Shown piece after piece: positions 31,655-39,770 of a stretch of DNA of 44,935 nt. How positions within the stretch are numbered: position 1 is the stretch's first letter; each line of letters opens with the position of its first letter. A program made the position numbers and the translations under genes. Below the pieces are notes generated by a model, which searched no databases, had not been told where the DNA came from, and was given only the letters and a program-made list of their open reading frames with translations. This DNA is from CAZZNQ01 sp964655775 (GTDB taxonomy: Bacteria; Planctomycetota; Brocadiia; SM23-32), in contig CAZZNQ010000025.1 of the NCBI GenBank assembly GCA_964655775.1, positions 1 through 44,935 on the forward strand, in the 5' to 3' direction.

Positions 31655-32785
31655 ATGAAGAAGAACTACATGTTCACGCCCGGTCCCACCATGGTGCCTC
31701 ACGAGGTGCTGCTGGCCGAGGCCGCTCCATTGATTCACCACCGCACCGACGAGTTCAGCGGGGTGATGGCAGACGCCGTGGAATCGCTGAAGAAGCTCTT
31801 CGGCACGGAGCAGGACGTCTACATCGTGATGGGCAGCGGCACGGCGGCCATGGAGGCGAGCGTGTGCAACATCGTCTCGCCCGGCGACAAGGTTATCTGC
31901 GCCACAGGCGGCAAGTTCTCCGAGCGGTGGGGCGAGCTCTGCACGGCGTTCGGCGCGGAGGTCGTGACCGTCGACGTGCCCTGGGGCAAGTCGCTCACCG
32001 TCGAGCAGGCCGGCGCCGCCCTGAAGGAGCACCCGGACGCCCGTGCGCTCTACGCGACACAATCGGAGACCTCCACCGGCGCCTACACCGACATCGAGGC
32101 CGTCGCCGGACTCACGCGCGACAGCGACACGCTGCTGGTGGTGGACGCCATCACCGGCATCGGCGTCCACCCGTTCCTGATGGACGAGTGGGGCGTTGAC
32201 GTGGTCGTCACCGGCTCCCAGAAGGGCTGCATGATGCCGCCGGGCCTGTCCTTCATCGCCGTCTCCCCGCGCACGTGGGACGTGGTGACCGAGTGCACGT
32301 CGCCGCGCTACTACCTCGACCTGGAGACCATGAAGAAGAGCTGGCAGAAGCAGACGACGCCGTTCACCGCCGCCGTCTCCCTCATCCGCGCCCTGGGCAA
32401 GGCGCTGGACATGATTCTGGGCGAGGGGCTGGAGCAGGTGCAGGCGCGTCACGCGCGCATGGCCGAGGCCGTGCGTGCGGCGATGAAAGCCATCGGGCTT
32501 GAGCTGGTTGCCGAGTGCCCCGTCAACGGCGTGACCGCCGTCTACGCGCCCGAGGGCATCGACAGCGGCAGGCTGGTCGGCATGATGCGGGACGATTACG
32601 GCGTGACCATGGCCGGCGGCCAGGGCGACCTGAAGGGCAGGATCTTTCGGCTCGGTCACATGGGTTACGTGAACGAGGAAGACATCCTGGTCGCCATCGG
32701 CGTCCTGGAACGCGCCCTGAAACGGATGGGTTACGACTTCCCGTTCGGCGCCGGACTGAAGGCCGCGCACCAGGCGCTGGCTTAA
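31655..32785 (+). CDS. Class V aminotransferase (alanine-glyoxylate/serine-pyruvate type)
   Basis: A 376-aa PLP enzyme of the small serine-pyruvate/alanine-glyoxylate aminotransferase group. It has FTPGPTMVP (7-15) at the start, GSGTAAMEASV (60-70) as the phosphate-binding loop, VVDAITGIGVHPF (162-174) with the PLP Asp, and PLP lysine K190 in TGSQKGCMMPPGL. Close relatives work in photorespiration-like glyoxylate handling, purine catabolism (PucG) or as a serine-pathway enzyme next to phosphoglycerate dehydrogenase. No such partner gene is nearby, so the substrate stays open. GAGGAGAA precedes the ATG. It ends convergently with NadC across a long hairpin at 32787-32853. Confidence 0.9.
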   Translation: MKKNYMFTPGPTMVPHEVLLAEAAPLIHHRTDEFSGVMADAVESLKKLFGTEQDVYIVMGSGTAAMEASVCNIVSPGDKVICATGGKFSERWGELCTAFGAEVVTVDVPWGKSLTVEQAGAALKEHPDARALYATQSETSTGAYTDIEAVAGLTRDSDTLLVVDAITGIGVHPFLMDEWGVDVVVTGSQKGCMMPPGLSFIAVSPRTWDVVTECTSPRYYLDLETMKKSWQKQTTPFTAAVSLIRALGKALDMILGEGLEQVQARHARMAEAVRAAMKAIGLELVAECPVNGVTAVYAPEGIDSGRLVGMMRDDYGVTMAGGQGDLKGRIFRLGHMGYVNEEDILVAIGVLERALKRMGYDFPFGAGLKAAHQALA

Positions 32786-32786
32786 A

Positions 32787-32853
32787 CTCTGTCTGGGAAG
32801 TCGATCCTGGATCCGAGCGGCTACATTGCCGGCGGCCGACTCCCCCGACAGAG
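32787..32853. terminator. Long hairpin between convergent genes, probable bidirectional terminator
   Basis: CTCTGTCTGGGAAGTCG (32787-32803) pairs with CGACTCCCCCGACAGAG (32837-32853) in 15 of 17 positions around a 33-base loop that itself contains GC-rich pairing. It begins 2 bases after the aminotransferase stop and ends 2 bases before the NadC stop. No T-tract is present on either side. Confidence 0.5.
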
Positions 32854-32854
32854 C

Positions 32855-33724
32855 CTAAGCGGACAGCTCCATCGAGATGTCCAGAGCGGGTGCGGAGTGG
32901 GTCAGCGCGCCGATCGCTATCCGGTCCGCGCCCGCTTCGGCATAGAGGCCCACGTTCTCCAGGTTCACCATGCCGCTGGCCTCCAGCAGCGGGCGCGCGC
33001 CGTCGTCGCATTCGGCCTTGACGGTCTCCACCGCCTCGCGGACCTGCTCGGCCGTCATGTTGTCCAGCAGGATGATGTCCGGCCGCGCGGGCAGCACCTC
33101 GCGAAGCTGCGCCAGCGTGTCCACCTCCACCTCGATCGTGAGGCCGGCGTTTGCCCTGCGCGTCAGGGCCACGGCCCGGGGGGGAGCGGGGGCGTCCAGA
33201 TCCGAGGCGTCCATCAGCGCCAGGTGGTTGTCCTTTATCAGCACCTGGTCCGCCAGGCTCATTCGGTGATTGCTGCCTCCGCCGCAACGCACCGCGTACT
33301 TCTCCAATCGCCGCCACCCGGGCGTGGTCTTGCGCGTATCGTATATCCTGGCGGAAGTATCCTTTACAGCATCGACGTACTGTGCTGTGAGGGTGGCGAC
33401 GCCGCTCAGGCGCTGCAGGAAGTTCAGCATCGTCCGCTCGATGCTCAGAAGCGCCGCCGCGGGTCCCTCCAGCTCTGCGGCACGTTCCCCGGCCCCGAGG
33501 CGGTCTCCGTCGGCGACGCAGGCGTTGAACCGGATGCGCTCGTCGTAGCGCTCGGCGAGCCGTTGTGCCAGGGGCAGGCCCGCAATCACGCCGGGCTGGC
33601 GCAGGACCAGGGCGGCCCTCGCCGTCCTATCCGGTCCGACCAGGGGTCGCGTGGTCACGTCGCGCCGCGCGCAGTCTTCCTCCAGCGCCTCGTCCAGCAG
33701 CCAGTCGTAGTCCTCGAAGGACAT
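32855..33724 (-). CDS. nadC: Nicotinate-nucleotide pyrophosphorylase (carboxylating), QPRTase
   Basis: A 289-aa quinolinate phosphoribosyltransferase; it makes nicotinate mononucleotide from quinolinate and PRPP in de novo NAD synthesis. Conserved blocks are GVIAGLPLAQRL (45-56), ERTMLNFLQRLSG (96-108), DTRKTTPGWR (129-138), KYAVRCGGGSNHR (142-154), KDNH (164-167), and DIILLDNM with LEASGMVNLENV near the C-terminus. The ATG at 33724 has GTGGAGGTG upstream. It lies 23 bases after the DAGK-family gene and is probably cotranscribed with it. The nadA and nadB genes are not in this window. Confidence 0.96.
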   Translation of the reverse strand: MSFEDYDWLLDEALEEDCARRDVTTRPLVGPDRTARAALVLRQPGVIAGLPLAQRLAERYDERIRFNACVADGDRLGAGERAAELEGPAAALLSIERTMLNFLQRLSGVATLTAQYVDAVKDTSARIYDTRKTTPGWRRLEKYAVRCGGGSNHRMSLADQVLIKDNHLALMDASDLDAPAPPRAVALTRRANAGLTIEVEVDTLAQLREVLPARPDIILLDNMTAEQVREAVETVKAECDDGARPLLEASGMVNLENVGLYAEAGADRIAIGALTHSAPALDISMELSA

Positions 33725-33747
33725 CGTACACCTCCACAGGCGCGTCT

Positions 33748-34668
33748 TCAGAAGATCCACCGGGGGCCCGCGGGTCGGTACGAGGCGGGCACGGCGAGCC
33801 GGGCCGCCCCGGGCAGCAACTCGATGGTGGCGGGCAGACGCCCCGCGGGGTCGCCGTCCACCTGCACGGGCACGTCCTCCGCTTCGGCCGTTAACCGCAC
33901 CCGCGCGCCGCGACCGTACGGCACCGATTCCGCAATGTGCAGCCGCCTGAGCGCCGCACAGCAGAGCGCATTCGTCGTCGGCAGCGCGCCATGCAGCCGC
34001 AGGCATACGGCGTCGAGAAGGCCGTCGTGCGGGGATGCGGCCGGCGTCAGTTCTATCGGTCCGCCGTAGCTGTGCGCGTTGCCCACGACCACCTGGCTCA
34101 GGCCGCTCGCAAAGCAGTACCCCTCGATCTCCGCGCGGATGCCCCACTCCGGTCTGCAGAGCACGGCCCGCGCCACCTCCGGCGCGTACTGCCACTGTCG
34201 CAGGGCGCGCCCGCGACGGCGATGGATGATGCGCACCACGTGCGCGTCCAGTCCCGCCCCCGCCATGCAGGCGAAGCGCCGCCCGTTGCACAGCCCCACG
34301 TCGTACCGCACGACGCGACCGTTCAGGATCTGGTGCGCGACCCGCACGGCGTTGTGCGCCAGCCCGAGTTCCTTGGCCAGCACGTTGCCGGTGCCCGCCG
34401 GGATCAGGCTCAGCACGCAGCGGTCCAGGTCCGCGCCGTTCAGTATCTCGTTGAACGTGCCGTCCCCGCCGGCCGCGACGATCAGGGTCCGTTCGTCGCA
34501 GAGATCGGCCGCCATCGCCTTCGCCTCGCCCGCTGCCTCGGTCACGGCGGAAGCGACCGTAAGCCCGGCGTCGCGGAACACCTCCACCGCCTGGCGCAGC
34601 AGCCGCCCGGCGCGGCCCGCGCCGCTGGTGGGGTTGGCGATGATGGCCACTCTCTGGAAGCTGCGCAT
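33748..34668 (-). CDS. Diacylglycerol kinase / YegS-type lipid kinase family protein
   Basis: A 306-aa lipid-kinase-fold protein. The nucleotide-binding domain has IIANPTSGAGRAGRLL (9-24) and the GGDGTFNEILNG motif (67-78), followed by SLIPAGTGNVLAKELGL. The C-terminal beta-sandwich domain (~125-300) contains YDVGLCNGRRFACMAGAGLDA and ends in VQVDGDPAGRLPATIELLPGA, the usual family tail. Family members phosphorylate diacylglycerol, sphingosine or related lipids at the membrane face. The ATG at 34668 has AGGAG 7 bases upstream. It heads a two-gene operon with nadC from its own promoter. No functional reason for pairing it with nadC is visible. Confidence 0.9.
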   Translation of the reverse strand: MRSFQRVAIIANPTSGAGRAGRLLRQAVEVFRDAGLTVASAVTEAAGEAKAMAADLCDERTLIVAAGGDGTFNEILNGADLDRCVLSLIPAGTGNVLAKELGLAHNAVRVAHQILNGRVVRYDVGLCNGRRFACMAGAGLDAHVVRIIHRRRGRALRQWQYAPEVARAVLCRPEWGIRAEIEGYCFASGLSQVVVGNAHSYGGPIELTPAASPHDGLLDAVCLRLHGALPTTNALCCAALRRLHIAESVPYGRGARVRLTAEAEDVPVQVDGDPAGRLPATIELLPGAARLAVPASYRPAGPRWIF

Positions 34669-34698
34669 CCGGGCTCCTGACACGAGACGGGAAACAGG

Positions 34699-34728
34699 AA
34701 TATAGCACAGCGCGCGGACGCGGGGCAA
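34699..34728 (-). promoter_or_regulatory. Promoter of the DAGK-nadC operon
   Basis: On the minus strand TTGCCC (34728-34723), an 18-base spacer and TATATT (34704-34699), about 30 bases from the start codon. Confidence 0.5.
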
Positions 34729-34753
34729 CGTCGGCCCGGGCGTCGGGTAAGTG

Positions 34754-34782
34754 TTGACTCGGCCGTTAGTGGCGGGCATAAT
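34754..34782 (+). promoter_or_regulatory. Promoter of the four-helix membrane protein gene
   Basis: TTGACT (34754-34759), a 17-base spacer and CATAAT (34777-34782), divergent from the DAGK promoter. Confidence 0.6.
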
Positions 34783-34829
34783 GCGTTCGCATGTCGTCGT
34801 AACGGGTTCGGTAACTGGGGTCATCGGCA

Positions 34830-35321
34830 ATGGAAAGGTTTGTGCTTTCGGTCTGCATCGCCCAACAGGCGCCCGCTGGCGCCCAGGCATCGGGTTCGCT
34901 CGCCGAGCTGGCGCCGTTTCTGCCCGCACTGCTGCTCGTGCTCGCCATCGTCTTCATTCCCTATCTGATCCTGAACTCCGTGCTCGCGTGGCTGGCGTCG
35001 AACATCATGAGCTTCCGGCGCGCGACGCTGGGCAACGGGCTCAAGTTCTCGGTGCTCAGCCTGCTGATCCCGGTGCCGGTGGCGCTGGCGGGCAGCGTGG
35101 GGCTCTACGTGCTGATGAAGGACAGCTCGATGCTGGGCAGGAACGCCGACCTGCTGTCGTTTGTTTATCCGATCATCTGCTTCTTCGTCCTCGCGTGGTT
35201 GCTTTCGGTGGTGGTGGCGGCGATTGTCTACCGTGTCGGGCTGCTGCGGGCGGCGGCTTTCAACATGGTGCTGTGGCTCGTGAACGCGGTCGTCAGCTTC
35301 GTCGTGCGTGCGGCAACTTGA
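34830..35321 (+). CDS. Unknown four-helix membrane protein
   Basis: A 163-aa protein I do not recognise. After a ~25-residue Ala/Gln/Pro stretch, which might be a cleaved signal, four hydrophobic segments occur at about 28-58, 71-96, 109-134 and 138-158, with short polar loops (ASNIMSFRRATLGNG, MKDSSMLGRN). The spacing suggests a small polytopic inner-membrane protein with no soluble domain. It is transcribed alone from its own good promoter. No convincing ribosome-binding site precedes the ATG (GGGTCATCGGCA), but hydrophobic segment structure and codon bias support it as real. No conserved motif points to a function. Confidence 0.65.
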   Translation: MERFVLSVCIAQQAPAGAQASGSLAELAPFLPALLLVLAIVFIPYLILNSVLAWLASNIMSFRRATLGNGLKFSVLSLLIPVPVALAGSVGLYVLMKDSSMLGRNADLLSFVYPIICFFVLAWLLSVVVAAIVYRVGLLRAAAFNMVLWLVNAVVSFVVRAAT

Positions 35322-35344
35322 CGTTTATCAGCGTGCCGCTGGAG

Positions 35345-35370
35345 CCCGGTTGCCCGGGATTTCGATGGAT
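35345..35370 (+). terminator. Possible terminator after the membrane protein gene
   Basis: CCCGG-TTGC-CCGGG (35345-35358) forms a compact GC hairpin and is followed by a T-rich stretch (ATTTCGATGGATTTC). It lies ~25 bases after the stop codon. The T-tract is interrupted. Confidence 0.4.
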
Positions 35371-35632
35371 TTCTCATTTTCTGGCCAAGAAAACAGCGGC
35401 TTTTCGCGTCTAATAGGGTAGGTAGGGCGAGGGTGCCGGTTCGGCGTCGAGCCACGGGGCCGGAGGCGAATAGGTCGGAGAGAGGCATGAGCGGACGTCT
35501 AAGAGGGCGTACATTGGTCTTCGCCGGTTCTGCTTCATCGACGTAGCGGAGCGAGACGCCCCGCTCTACCCATTACAGGGGTAGCCCGGCCGTCTCGGCC
35601 GCGCTGCTGCAAGCCGAACAGTGGAGTGTTTT
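35371..35632. other. Intergenic region before the envelope-protein cluster
   Basis: There is no gene. It holds a short lower-GC stretch (35373-35415) and, near 35541-35615, imperfect dyads of the GTAGCGG...CCGCT kind plus GGCCG-TCT-CGGCC. I see no clear -35/-10 pair for the ankyrin gene. Confidence 0.4.
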
Positions 35633-37000
35633 ATGGAACATCGCTTGATTGGGCGCAACATAGTGCTCCCCGTGCTGGTGCTGGCGGCGGCGCTGGGCGT
35701 GTGGGCATACGTGAACAGCCCGCGTCACATCCACCAGTGGGCGGCAGAGGGGAAGGTGAACGCCGTGCGGAGGGCGCTCGACCGCCATCCCGATGCGATT
35801 AACTGGCGCGATGAGAAGGGGAGGACACCTCTGCACCGTGCCGCTTGGTCCAGAGGCGCCACGGACGTGGTTCGCCTGCTGATCGAGCGCGGCGCCGACG
35901 TCAACGCGGGCGCGGTCGGCGGCGACACTCCCCTTCACGACAGCTGGTTGCATCCCGTCCCACAGAACGCGGCGCTGCTCTTGGCGGCTGGCGCTGATGT
36001 CAACGCTGTGAACGTAGTATTCCAGCCGCCGCTATATGGCCTGCTGCCATGGGCACGAGGGCATATCATGCACATGCGCGTCTTGTTTGCGCACGGCGCC
36101 GATCCGAACCTCCGTGACATCGAGGGCCATACGGCTCTCTATTGGGCTGCCTATGGGCACGTACCGGAGGTCGCCTTGAGTGCCGTACACGACCTTCTCC
36201 GGTACGGCGCTCGCACTGACGTCCGGGATAACGAGGGGCTAACGGTGCTCGATTTCGTGCAGGAGACGTGGTCTGACCCACTGCGGTTGCCATCGCCGTT
36301 TCGCCCCCGCCCCAATGTCTTCCAGGCCATACACGATGGCGATTCGCGCAAGGCGGTTGAGATGCTGCATCAGGATCCCGCCCTGCTGCAGGAGCGATAT
36401 CTTGGCTGGGCACTCATTCACGAAGCAGCGCTTGCAGGCGATGCAGGTACGGTCGCCTGTTGTCTGGAGCTCGGTACGCCTGTCGATTTGCGGGCCACGG
36501 ACAGTTCCACGCCGCTCCATTGGGCAGCAGTATCGGGCAACATGGAGCTGGTCGGCATGTTGGTCGCCGAGGGCGCCGGCGTCAACGCCGCAGACGAGCG
36601 AGGCTGGACCGCACTGCACCGGGCGGCGTGGGCGGGTCGCACCAACGTCATCGAGTTTCTGGTTGACCACGGAGCGGACCCTGACGCAACTGACGAACGC
36701 GGGTGGACGCCGCTCCATGCAGCGGCATTCATGGGCAGGGCGAGCGTTGCACGGGCGCTCCTGGCTGCCGGTGCGGACGTTGATGCAGTTAGCCAGACGG
36801 GCTGGACGCCGCTGTTCTTGAGTCACGGGACTGTCCTCGAGGAATTGATCGCGGCCGGCGCTGATGTCAGCCGGCGGGACATGTGGGGTTGGACCTTCCT
36901 GGACTTCGTGGAGGTCCAGTGGGGATCTGAGGAGGTGGCAGGGATGCTCCGTGCGCGCGGAGCTCCCAGCAGCCCCGAACTCCATGATCCGATGCGGTAG
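35633..37000 (+). CDS. Membrane-anchored ankyrin-repeat protein
   Basis: A 455-aa protein with a short positive N-terminus, one membrane helix (residues ~10-27, IVLPVLVLAAALGVWAY) and then two blocks of ankyrin repeats. The first block covers ~60-210 (GRTPLHRAAWSRGATDVVRLL, GDTPLHDSW, GHTALYWAAYGHVPEVA) and the second ~255-430 (STPLHWAAVSGNMELVGML, GWTALHRAAWAGRTNVIEFL, GWTPLHAAAFMGRASVARALL). The charge pattern places the repeats outside the cytoplasm. The ATG at 35633 has GGAG ~8 bases upstream. It is the first of four co-oriented envelope genes with 40-46 base gaps. Ankyrin stacks bind proteins; the partner is unknown and may be encoded next door. Confidence 0.88.
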   Translation: MEHRLIGRNIVLPVLVLAAALGVWAYVNSPRHIHQWAAEGKVNAVRRALDRHPDAINWRDEKGRTPLHRAAWSRGATDVVRLLIERGADVNAGAVGGDTPLHDSWLHPVPQNAALLLAAGADVNAVNVVFQPPLYGLLPWARGHIMHMRVLFAHGADPNLRDIEGHTALYWAAYGHVPEVALSAVHDLLRYGARTDVRDNEGLTVLDFVQETWSDPLRLPSPFRPRPNVFQAIHDGDSRKAVEMLHQDPALLQERYLGWALIHEAALAGDAGTVACCLELGTPVDLRATDSSTPLHWAAVSGNMELVGMLVAEGAGVNAADERGWTALHRAAWAGRTNVIEFLVDHGADPDATDERGWTPLHAAAFMGRASVARALLAAGADVDAVSQTGWTPLFLSHGTVLEELIAAGADVSRRDMWGWTFLDFVEVQWGSEEVAGMLRARGAPSSPELHDPMR

Positions 37001-37040
37001 AATGGCGAGCATCCGGCGGCATTAGCAGAGGGAACAGCAC

Positions 37041-38243
37041 ATGCGACCAACACTGACGAACAGAACTGCGTGTCTCTGTGCCGCGCTGGTGCTGCTGGCC
37101 CTTGGGGGTATGACGCCCGCCGCCAGCAACCTGTCGCGCCCTGCCGTGGCCGCCGAGGATGCCGGCCCGCCGTCCCGGCAGGAACCGGGCGCTTACAGAT
37201 GCCCGAACCACCCCCAGATTCACGTCTCAAGTCCGGGCATGTGTCCGATATGCATGGCGAGCCTTGTGCCGATGGGACAGCTGACACACGTCGTCGCCGT
37301 GCCCTCTGGTGGGCTCGACACATTCTGCCGGGACTACGTCCTGCGGCAACTGGATGAACGGAAGGATTTGGGCACTGCGGAGGCGTATGCTCTGGTGTCA
37401 GCCTACGTGGACCTGGAAGGCAAGGGCGCTTCCCGCAGACTGAGGGAGCTTGTCTGGCATGAGAATCTGTCTTATGTCGCAGCGGCGGCATACTGGCTTG
37501 GCAAACTCGATGACCGTTCCTCTGTTGAACCTCTCCGCGGACTTCTGGCGTCAGAGAGGCTCCGATTGCCGACCCAGGGCGCGGGCGCGAATGCGGATCT
37601 CATCAACGCCAGGCTGGCCGTTGCCGGCGCTCTGCACTCAATGGGGCAGCGCGACGGTCTGGAGGCCCTGCTGGCGGCAACCGAGAAAGGTCTCCTCACC
37701 TACGGAATGCTGGCACTACGCGACACGCCCGAGGTCCGAGCGGCGCTGCATCGCGCTGCCGAGAACGAGTATCCGATAGTGAGAGCTTACGCGATCGACG
37801 CCCTGCTGACTCTCGGGCAAGAGCAATATACGGAAAGAGCCCTCCAACTGCTTGAGAACGACGACCAGGCGGTGCGAGCGACGGCGCTGGACGCGATCGC
37901 CCGCAATCCATCACTGGCGACCGAGGACGCCCTCAGACGCCGGGCAGACCGTTACTCGGGTCAAGGAAAGGAAGCGGGCCCCGAAGCCTTTCTGGCTGTG
38001 ACGGCCGCAGCCGGCATGGTGCGCCTCGGCCACCGGGAGTACTTGGAGACGATCACCGAAGCGGTACGGAACGCGAAGAAAGGCGTCGATCTACGATACG
38101 AACTTGAACTTCTCGGCGAACTCGGGGGTCCGGGGGACCTGGCACTGCTACGCGGGATTGTGGAGAACGATCCTGAGAACCGCCTCTGGGCTGTGACGGC
38201 CGCGGTTCACATCACCCACCGGGACAGTGCTCACGAGAACTGA
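37041..38243 (+). CDS. Exported heavy-metal-binding-domain / HEAT-repeat protein
   Basis: A 400-aa protein with an N-terminal signal segment (~8-40) followed by a heavy-metal-binding domain at ~52-80: YRCPNHPQIHV...PGMCPICMASLVPMG, giving Cys54, His57, Cys68 and Cys71. This domain usually occurs in copper/heavy-metal exporters and reads CxxCGM; here the Gly is missing (CPICMAS). The rest (~95-390) is a chain of HEAT-like helical repeats (LRELVWHENLSYVAAAAYWLG, AAENEYPIVRAYAIDALLTL, DDQAVRATALDAIARNP). Metal binding and protein scaffolding in the periplasm are inferred. It lies 40 bases after the ankyrin gene and 46 before a lipoprotein gene. Confidence 0.85.
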   Translation: MRPTLTNRTACLCAALVLLALGGMTPAASNLSRPAVAAEDAGPPSRQEPGAYRCPNHPQIHVSSPGMCPICMASLVPMGQLTHVVAVPSGGLDTFCRDYVLRQLDERKDLGTAEAYALVSAYVDLEGKGASRRLRELVWHENLSYVAAAAYWLGKLDDRSSVEPLRGLLASERLRLPTQGAGANADLINARLAVAGALHSMGQRDGLEALLAATEKGLLTYGMLALRDTPEVRAALHRAAENEYPIVRAYAIDALLTLGQEQYTERALQLLENDDQAVRATALDAIARNPSLATEDALRRRADRYSGQGKEAGPEAFLAVTAAAGMVRLGHREYLETITEAVRNAKKGVDLRYELELLGELGGPGDLALLRGIVENDPENRLWAVTAAVHITHRDSAHEN

Positions 38244-38289
38244 GCGGCGCTTCATCCGAGTCCCAAGAAGGCTCGAGGAGGAGACGAGC

Positions 38290-38994
38290 ATGACTCGAAC
38301 GCGTAGACTGGGGTTGCTCGTGTTGAGTGGCCTTCTGGCGGTGCTGGTGCTGGGGGCAGCGGGGTGCGGACGGGATGCTGCGGATTTCCGCCTGGAGATC
38401 CGGCTGGCGGCCGACGCCGACAGGGACCAGGACATCGTCGCCCTCGCGCGCGAGCAGGAGGGCGCCACTGTGGCCCGTGACGGCGAAGTGGTGGCGAAAT
38501 GGGTGGATGTCGACGAAGACCTCGTGGACGTCGCCCGACTCCGGAACGCGCCCGGCGTATTACTCCGGGAGGATCCGGGCACCCAGATCCTGGTGCTGGT
38601 GCAGGACGGCGACGTGGTCGACTCCGTCGCGAGGCGCTTTCTGACTCCATTGCAGGACGGGAGTGCCGGATGGAGTATCGAGTTCACAAAGGAGGGAACG
38701 GATCGGCTGGAGGATTGGTCGGACTTCAACGAGGGAAGCCGCGCCGCCGTCATCGTGAACGGTCAGGCAAGGACCGTTGCGCTAATCTGGACGCGCCTGA
38801 CGAGGATAGTCGTGCCCGCTACTGCGGCGGAGACGCCTGCCGACTGGCTCGGGAAGCCCCCTCCGAGGCCGGCGGGGCGGGCGCACGTTCCTCCGTTGCT
38901 CTGGGCTGTGATCGGGGCGGCCGCCGTCGTCGGCCTTCTCGCTCTGATGATTCTGCTCGCGGCAAGGCATCCAAGAAGCAAGAATGCAGAATAG
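38290..38994 (+). CDS. Lipoprotein with SecD P1-head-like domain, paralogue 1
   Basis: A 234-aa lipoprotein: a signal sequence with lipobox AAGC (Cys26), a soluble domain, and a C-terminal membrane helix (~200-225, PPLLWAVIGAAAVVGLLALMILL). The soluble part (~30-190) resembles the periplasmic P1 head of SecD: strands with LEIRLAADADRDQDI, LLREDPGTQILVLVQDG and GWSIEFTKEGTDRLEDWSD, then GSRAAVIVNGQARTVALIW. SecD's membrane domain and the P1 base are absent. The ATG at 38290 has GAGGAGGAGA upstream; a longer in-frame reading overlaps the HEAT gene. The neighbouring gene encodes a paralogue. A stand-alone P1-like domain could bind exported chains, but its function is unproven. Confidence 0.75.
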   Translation: MTRTRRLGLLVLSGLLAVLVLGAAGCGRDAADFRLEIRLAADADRDQDIVALAREQEGATVARDGEVVAKWVDVDEDLVDVARLRNAPGVLLREDPGTQILVLVQDGDVVDSVARRFLTPLQDGSAGWSIEFTKEGTDRLEDWSDFNEGSRAAVIVNGQARTVALIWTRLTRIVVPATAAETPADWLGKPPPRPAGRAHVPPLLWAVIGAAAVVGLLALMILLAARHPRSKNAE

Positions 38995-39036
38995 TAGATG
39001 CTCGCGGGCCGTTCGTTCTGAAGGAGGGATCTCACT

Positions 39037-39732
39037 GTGAGATGCAAGGCAGGATGGTTCAGACGATGCGTCCTGGGCGTTGCCGCAGTCTGCCTGTGGG
39101 CGGCATGTGTGGGTGCCGACGATTCTGCCCCGGAGTTCACGATGTGGGTGCTCGCCAACTCGAACAAGGATCCCGAGATAGTCGGCCTTGCTCAGGACCA
39201 AGACGGCGCTGAAGTGAAGCGAGATGAGAAGGTCGTGGCCACATGGCTGCCTCTTGGGGATTCGTACTGGGGCTACGTGCTCAAGCGTATCGCGCCCGGT
39301 GTGATCCTGAGAGACGGGCACGAACCGGCCGTTCTCACACTCGCCGACCATTTCGACGCAACGGGTTCAGTTGGCTCCGGCGAACTGATGGCAGACCCAG
39401 AGGGACTGCCCTATTGGCAGATGACCTTCCGGGAGGACGCGCGCCAGCGATTCACGGACTTTACCAAGCGGTACGTCGGGCGGACCTGCGCAGCCGTTTT
39501 GGACGGGCAGTTGCGTGGTTTTGTGGGGATCCCCTACGCCATGGATAGCATTGCAGTGCCTGCCGATCCGGACAGGCTTTCCTCAGATTGGAGGCAACAA
39601 GCCAGGCGCATGCCTGCGGGCGGGGAGGAGGTCGCTGTCTTGTGGTCTGCGGCGCTGGGCGCGCTTGTCCTTGCCTGCTTGGCTCTGTGGCTGGCGATTC
39701 GGGCAAAGGCGGCGCAGCGCCAGAATCCATAG
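39037..39732 (+). CDS. Exported SecD P1-head-like protein, paralogue 2
   Basis: A 231-aa protein with a signal peptide (ending ACVGADD), a periplasmic domain and a C-terminal membrane helix (~200-220, VLWSAALGALVLACLALWL). The domain parallels the upstream paralogue block by block: FTMWVLANSNKDPEI, VILRDGHEPAVLTLAD, YWQMTFREDARQRFTDFTK, then CAAVLDGQLRGFVGIPY. Overall identity between the two is low, so the duplication is old. The Cys in WAACVG could be a lipobox variant, but this is weaker than in paralogue 1. The start is GTG at 39037, with AAGGAGGGA upstream. It is the last gene of the four-gene envelope cluster. Confidence 0.72.
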   Translation: MRCKAGWFRRCVLGVAAVCLWAACVGADDSAPEFTMWVLANSNKDPEIVGLAQDQDGAEVKRDEKVVATWLPLGDSYWGYVLKRIAPGVILRDGHEPAVLTLADHFDATGSVGSGELMADPEGLPYWQMTFREDARQRFTDFTKRYVGRTCAAVLDGQLRGFVGIPYAMDSIAVPADPDRLSSDWRQQARRMPAGGEEVAVLWSAALGALVLACLALWLAIRAKAAQRQNP

Positions 39733-39770
39733 CATTGCCGCAGCCGCGGACCGGGCGCAGGTGGTACCAC

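Noticed and set aside
30086..32770. Minus-strand open frame of ~894 codons opposite mgtE and the class V aminotransferase
   Set aside because: Composition is His/Arg/Gln/Gly-rich without domains, and both plus-strand genes have full motifs, promoters or ribosome sites.
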